From JAWLGW01 sp964569055 (GTDB lineage Bacteria > Planctomycetota > J058), in contig CAZMSZ010000198.1 of NCBI GenBank assembly GCA_964569055.1, positions 1-13,409 of the forward strand: a stretch of 13,409 nt of DNA, read 5' to 3'. Below the pieces are notes generated by a model. The model ran no database searches, was not told the origin of the DNA, and saw only the letters and a list, made by a program, of their open reading frames with translations. The first letter of the stretch is position 1, and the number at the start of each line of letters is the position of its first letter. Shown here in pieces: positions 7,501 to 13,409 of the stretch. The translations under genes and the position numbers were made by a program.

Positions 7501-8278
7501 GGGGAAGCGGGTCTACGAGCGGGGCACCGAGGCCCGCTACGACCAGCGCAAGGAGGAGCTGCGCCAGCTCAAGCTGGCGCCGCCGCCGCTCGACCTCGAG
7601 GCGCGCAAGGAGCGCCTGCAAAAGGAGCTCAAGCTCGAGCAGGGGACGGCCGAGTTCTGGGTCCGCAACACGGCCTTCCACCTCGAGGACGCCGCGGTCA
7701 GCTTCGACCGCCTGCAGTGGTACGCGCTGCAGGCCGAGCAGGACTTCAGGGCCAACTGCGAGCGCTGGCAGCCCGACTGCGACGAGGTGATCGGGTTCCT
7801 GTGGTCGTACTACAAGCTGCTCAAGCACGCCGGCCGGCTGGCGGAGTACACCGACCCGCTGTGCGAGATCCTGGCGACGCTGTTGGAGAAGCTGCTCGAG
7901 TACGACACCTTCTGGCGCGAGGCGGTCGAGCCCACCTTGCAGGTGCTGGAGCGCAAGGTCCAGGACCCCGCCTTCCACGGCGGCAACCCCGACTGCCCAG
8001 CGCCGCGCAACGCCAACGTCTCGCGCACGACGGAGCAGGCTCCGAGCGGCGTGCGCTACGTGACGGAGCGGCCCGGCTGCGTGTGCTACGGCCCGCTCGA
8101 CGGCAAGGACCCCAAGGACGCCAGCCCCGCCAGCCCCCTCCCGACCGCCACCGCGCTGGACCGGATCCAGCGGCTGGAGAAGAGGGCCAAGCGCGCGCTC
8201 GAGCTGAGCAAGCAGGCCGAGTCGTTCGGCGCGGTGCTGCGCGCGCAGCTCAAGAACGAGCTGACCGCCGGCAAGTGA
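4547..8278 (+). CDS. Large Ig-like plus helical protein, candidate secreted or structural cargo
   Basis: A 1243-aa protein that I cannot assign to a family. The GTG at 4547 is chosen because it follows the previous stop by 8 nt, has GGAG 11 nt upstream, and opens a beta domain (VAFFTSPTVTVTL). Residues 1-410 look like four Ig/CalX-like beta sandwiches (about 1-110, 112-210, 212-315, 317-410), each with G-x-x-V-x-L/F-x-V and late LPAG-type strands. CxxC pairs sit at the same place in repeats 3 and 4 (250/253, 357/360). Residues 425-720 are helical with a CPLCG knuckle at 578-582; 730-800 is a basic, Ser/Ala-rich linker; 820-1135 is helical with one hydrophobic hairpin-like stretch at 936-972; 1203-1238 is a coiled coil. 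There is no signal peptide. Last gene of the rightward set, it has the size and layout of a cargo protein, but no known toxin motif is seen. Confidence 0.88.
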   Translation: MAFFTSPTVTVTLSDAGPFRVGQTVTFAVQFLNRTRTGTRRVELACAAFERTVFVDLTSDDNASEVQARLGQPGQHRVDVAVLKHEDDRWQPSSILLDDSCPAPSLYVHPLPVVEFERRPKDGSALPGAKLELKVQATPAPVEALTVRLEAKDATVEPAELRFEAGRVDLRDVTLRLPATLTAQQKPTVRVVVGADATRGERATLELEPCLPEVRLAALGAAEPQPGSEVELRLTVDPKPRAEAVVEVGCSECELVAAEGAQLEAPARVRLPAGASEVTLRARIVDQPTRVRATVRLDAVSGCVATGDPVELPLPSDVEVVCQTHLLRGPFRPGTKVTLTFTVDRPPPETLSVPLSCKNCRASPAALTLPAGLAADTPLTVDLTLGGAGEAVVRWTSRGKRRAQAIPVRSAADPTGEADACAVANRPVVKSTLDAVKSWRDLFHEPLPLPQAAPGFPEVAKLLDDLRYASYEATLNSTRKSLFANYDLNSVATPVLDWVSGANNLTAEALVGLPLPPSSVAGAEKRLGEAVEQQQADARANYELADSLPGLGEGWVSRTFVVQHLQRRVRERGDHGACPLCGRGDAAGGQSGDPLVRLGSIKVEEALRQVVDALTAAESVRIDLLWRADPSAAGTPRDPDPGTLPKLAERAKSCREVVALLLPLMELEYQISRIEENVTPLLVLVESVGARLRVWRSAIEAAASPRRGGRAGVRGLLGDAVQWLEDHRTLRDPASAAAAPWGPKGERCRRTRVSRAGGKLEIEPLRPRGASGSAAAPRVSEHCYGARSSSDSASTQPVRTQILGVRNVAGLHFDTLAGVSDARVAADLAEARRARRRGESSQTLTALAAALRALLQATLDQADTAAAVEESNDLAEDRPKRWEGLLEDARWTVRHKRGTWGELTQVIDYYVTPQNAQRAERLLQQTYSAGKAMWEGAQQVGIVALPVAKLAASLTPHGAVVLAATSVGAGVLKRFGKQAVNAYKLGKRVYERGTEARYDQRKEELRQLKLAPPPLDLEARKERLQKELKLEQGTAEFWVRNTAFHLEDAAVSFDRLQWYALQAEQDFRANCERWQPDCDEVIGFLWSYYKLLKHAGRLAEYTDPLCEILATLLEKLLEYDTFWREAVEPTLQVLERKVQDPAFHGGNPDCPAPRNANVSRTTEQAPSGVRYVTERPGCVCYGPLDGKDPKDASPASPLPTATALDRIQRLEKRAKRALELSKQAESFGAVLRAQLKNELTAGK

Positions 8279-8287
8279 GGCGCCGGC
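8267..8287. terminator. Possible shared hairpin between convergent genes
   Basis: GCCGGC at 8267-8272 and again at 8282-8287 can pair across a 9-nt loop, giving a 6-bp all-GC stem usable from either strand. It spans the stop codon of the large gene and ends just before the stop of the convergent phosphatase gene. There is no T-tract on either side, so it is at best a weak terminator or an RNA end-protecting hairpin. Confidence 0.35.
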
Positions 8288-8977
8288 TCAGGCCGCCCGC
8301 CGCCGGCGTCGCCGCCGCTTGAAGGGCGAGGCGTCGAAGTGGCGCAGCAGGTCGGCCGGGTCCTGGTAGATCGCCTCCGCGCCGCCGAGGAGCGTGTTGC
8401 CCCAGCCGCCGCAGCGGAGCGCGACCACGCGGACCCCGGCCTGGGCGCCCGCCCACACGTCGTAGGGCGTGTCGCCCAGGAGGATCGCGTCGGCCGGCGC
8501 CACACCCGCCTGGGCGCAGGCGGCGAGCAGGATGTCGGGGGCCGGCTTGGAGGGGCCGTCCACGTCGTCGGCCGTGGTGGCGTCCTCGAGAAGATCTTCG
8601 AGCTCCGCCGCCCGCAGCAGCGGGGCGAGGTCGTCCTCGCTGGCGCTGGTGGCGACGACCCGGCGGTAGCCCTCGGCTCCGATCCGCTCCACGAGCTCGC
8701 GGGCGCGCGGGAACGGCTCGACCGTGGGCAGGTAGCGGGCCCGGAACAGCTGCTTGCGCAGCGTGCGGACCTGGCGCGCCAGCGGATGGTTGGGCGTCAG
8801 GCCGAGCAGGTGCCCGACCAGGCGGTCGCCGCCCATGCCGATCAGCGGGCGGACCTGCTCCAGCGCCACCTCGCGCCCGACCGCCTGGCACGCGTCGCGC
8901 CAGGCGAACGCGTGGGCGTCGTTGCTGTCCACGAGCGTGCCGTCGAGGTCGAGCAGCGCAGCGCGCGGGCGGGGCAT
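8288..8977 (-). CDS. HAD-superfamily phosphatase (phosphoglycolate phosphatase / beta-phosphoglucomutase-like)
   Basis: A 229-aa cytoplasmic hydrolase with all HAD motifs. Motif I is DLDGTLVDS at 10-18, with nucleophile Asp10 and acid/base Asp12. Motif II is ATSAS with Thr110/Ser111. Motif III is Lys144 in GPSKPAPD. Motif IV is LLGDTPYD with Asp169 and Asp173 for magnesium. Residues about 17-90 form a helical C1 cap between motifs I and II, as in phosphoglycolate phosphatases and beta-phosphoglucomutases, so the substrate is a small phosphorylated metabolite that cannot be named from sequence. Length is normal for the family. The C terminus is an unusual KRRRRRRR run before AA. It lies 39 nt downstream of the ATPase gene on the same strand and is probably co-transcribed. 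No strong Shine-Dalgarno sequence is visible before the ATG. It is convergent with the large + strand gene, 9 nt apart. Confidence 0.93.
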   Translation of the reverse strand: MPRPRAALLDLDGTLVDSNDAHAFAWRDACQAVGREVALEQVRPLIGMGGDRLVGHLLGLTPNHPLARQVRTLRKQLFRARYLPTVEPFPRARELVERIGAEGYRRVVATSASEDDLAPLLRAAELEDLLEDATTADDVDGPSKPAPDILLAACAQAGVAPADAILLGDTPYDVWAGAQAGVRVVALRCGGWGNTLLGGAEAIYQDPADLLRHFDASPFKRRRRRRRAA

Positions 8978-9016
8978 GGCCGAGGGCGCGCAAGCGCGAG
9001 GCCCCTCGCAGCGCCC

Positions 9017-13270
<4,254 letters not shown>

Positions 13271-13390
13271 TCGCGTGGCGCTCCGGCCGCGCCGGGAGGC
13301 GCGTGCCGCGGAGCATAGGGAACCGCTGCGATGTCCGGGAAGGTGTCGTATCGAGCGATTGCCTCCCTGCCCCTACCCTTGCGTCGAGCC
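13271..13390 (-). promoter_or_regulatory. Upstream region of the ATPase gene, possible promoter
   Basis: No gene is seen here. On the minus strand TATGCT (13312-13317) could serve as a -10 box and TTCCCG (13336-13341), 18 bp upstream, as a poor -35. A leader of about 35 nt would then carry the GGAG at 13281-13284 before the ATG. The boxes match consensus only partly, and no operator or riboswitch is recognisable. Confidence 0.3.
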
Positions 13391-13409
13391 TCGTGCTCGT
13401 GCTCGTGCT
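13391..13409. repeat. Hexamer tandem repeat at window end
   Basis: TCGTGC is repeated just over three times (13391-13409) and continues to the last base of the window, so its real length is unknown. It is a short microsatellite-like run, a typical place for a short-read contig to end. Confidence 0.8.

Noticed and set aside
3656..7978. A 1440-codon open frame antisense to the 11-residue-repeat and giant genes
   Set aside because: Its translation is low-complexity (Leu/Gly/Arg/Gln-rich) with no motifs, while the + strand frames show domains, coupled starts and a regular repeat. It is a GC-rich shadow.
253..8278. A complete type VI secretion or phage-tail cluster
   Set aside because: Only accessory-like modules are seen; there is no VgrG, PAAR, Hcp, sheath, baseplate or ClpV-type ATPase gene.
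8978..9016. A separate promoter between the ATPase and phosphatase genes
   Set aside because: The 39-nt gap is short and very GC-rich with no -10-like element, so co-transcription is the simpler reading.

Overview
The window is very GC-rich (well above 70 % by eye) and densely coded, with GTG starts and overlapping stop/start codons. It looks like an environmental high-GC bacterium with large genomes and many peptidoglycan-binding and repeat proteins. Myxococcota (Polyangia-like) is my best guess from protein style, but there is no marker gene to prove it. Both ends lie in short tandem repeats and there is a 100-N gap inside, so this is probably a whole short-read scaffold that stops at repeats.

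Left part (1-8278): two divergent, tightly packed gene sets face away from a 90-bp region at 2863-2952. Leftward runs a 74-aa coiled-coil protein, then a 388-aa coiled coil plus 11-residue-repeat protein (split on paper by the N gap), then a 356-aa eight-cysteine zinc-ribbon protein with two C-terminal beta modules. Rightward runs a 213-aa LysM / beta-module / peptidoglycan-binding protein, then a 315-aa 11-residue-repeat protein, then a 1243-aa protein with four Ig-like N-terminal domains and a long helical C-terminal part. The two sets mirror each other: each has one 11-residue-repeat paralogue and one protein with the same roughly 54-residue beta module. None has a visible signal peptide, although one binds peptidoglycan. 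The LysM protein and the beta module resemble accessory proteins of contractile injection machines (type VI secretion, VgrG/PAAR islands), but no VgrG, PAAR, Hcp or sheath gene is present. This is the best candidate for an undescribed system; its function is inferred.

Right part (8288-13270): a leftward two-gene unit, convergent with the large gene F. It encodes a 1417-aa P-type cation ATPase, then a 229-aa HAD phosphatase. The ATPase has a complete catalytic half with calcium-pump-like transport-site residues, plus an N-terminal half holding a recognisable but dead copy of the P domain.

Repeats: 53-71 bp units containing variable numbers of a 9-bp CGCCAAG-type element fill 1-213. A related 9-bp triplet forms the last codons of the zinc-ribbon gene. 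The N gap at 1971-2070 is flanked by an exact 55-bp duplication; collapsing it restores one intact reading frame, so the gap is almost certainly an assembly artefact.
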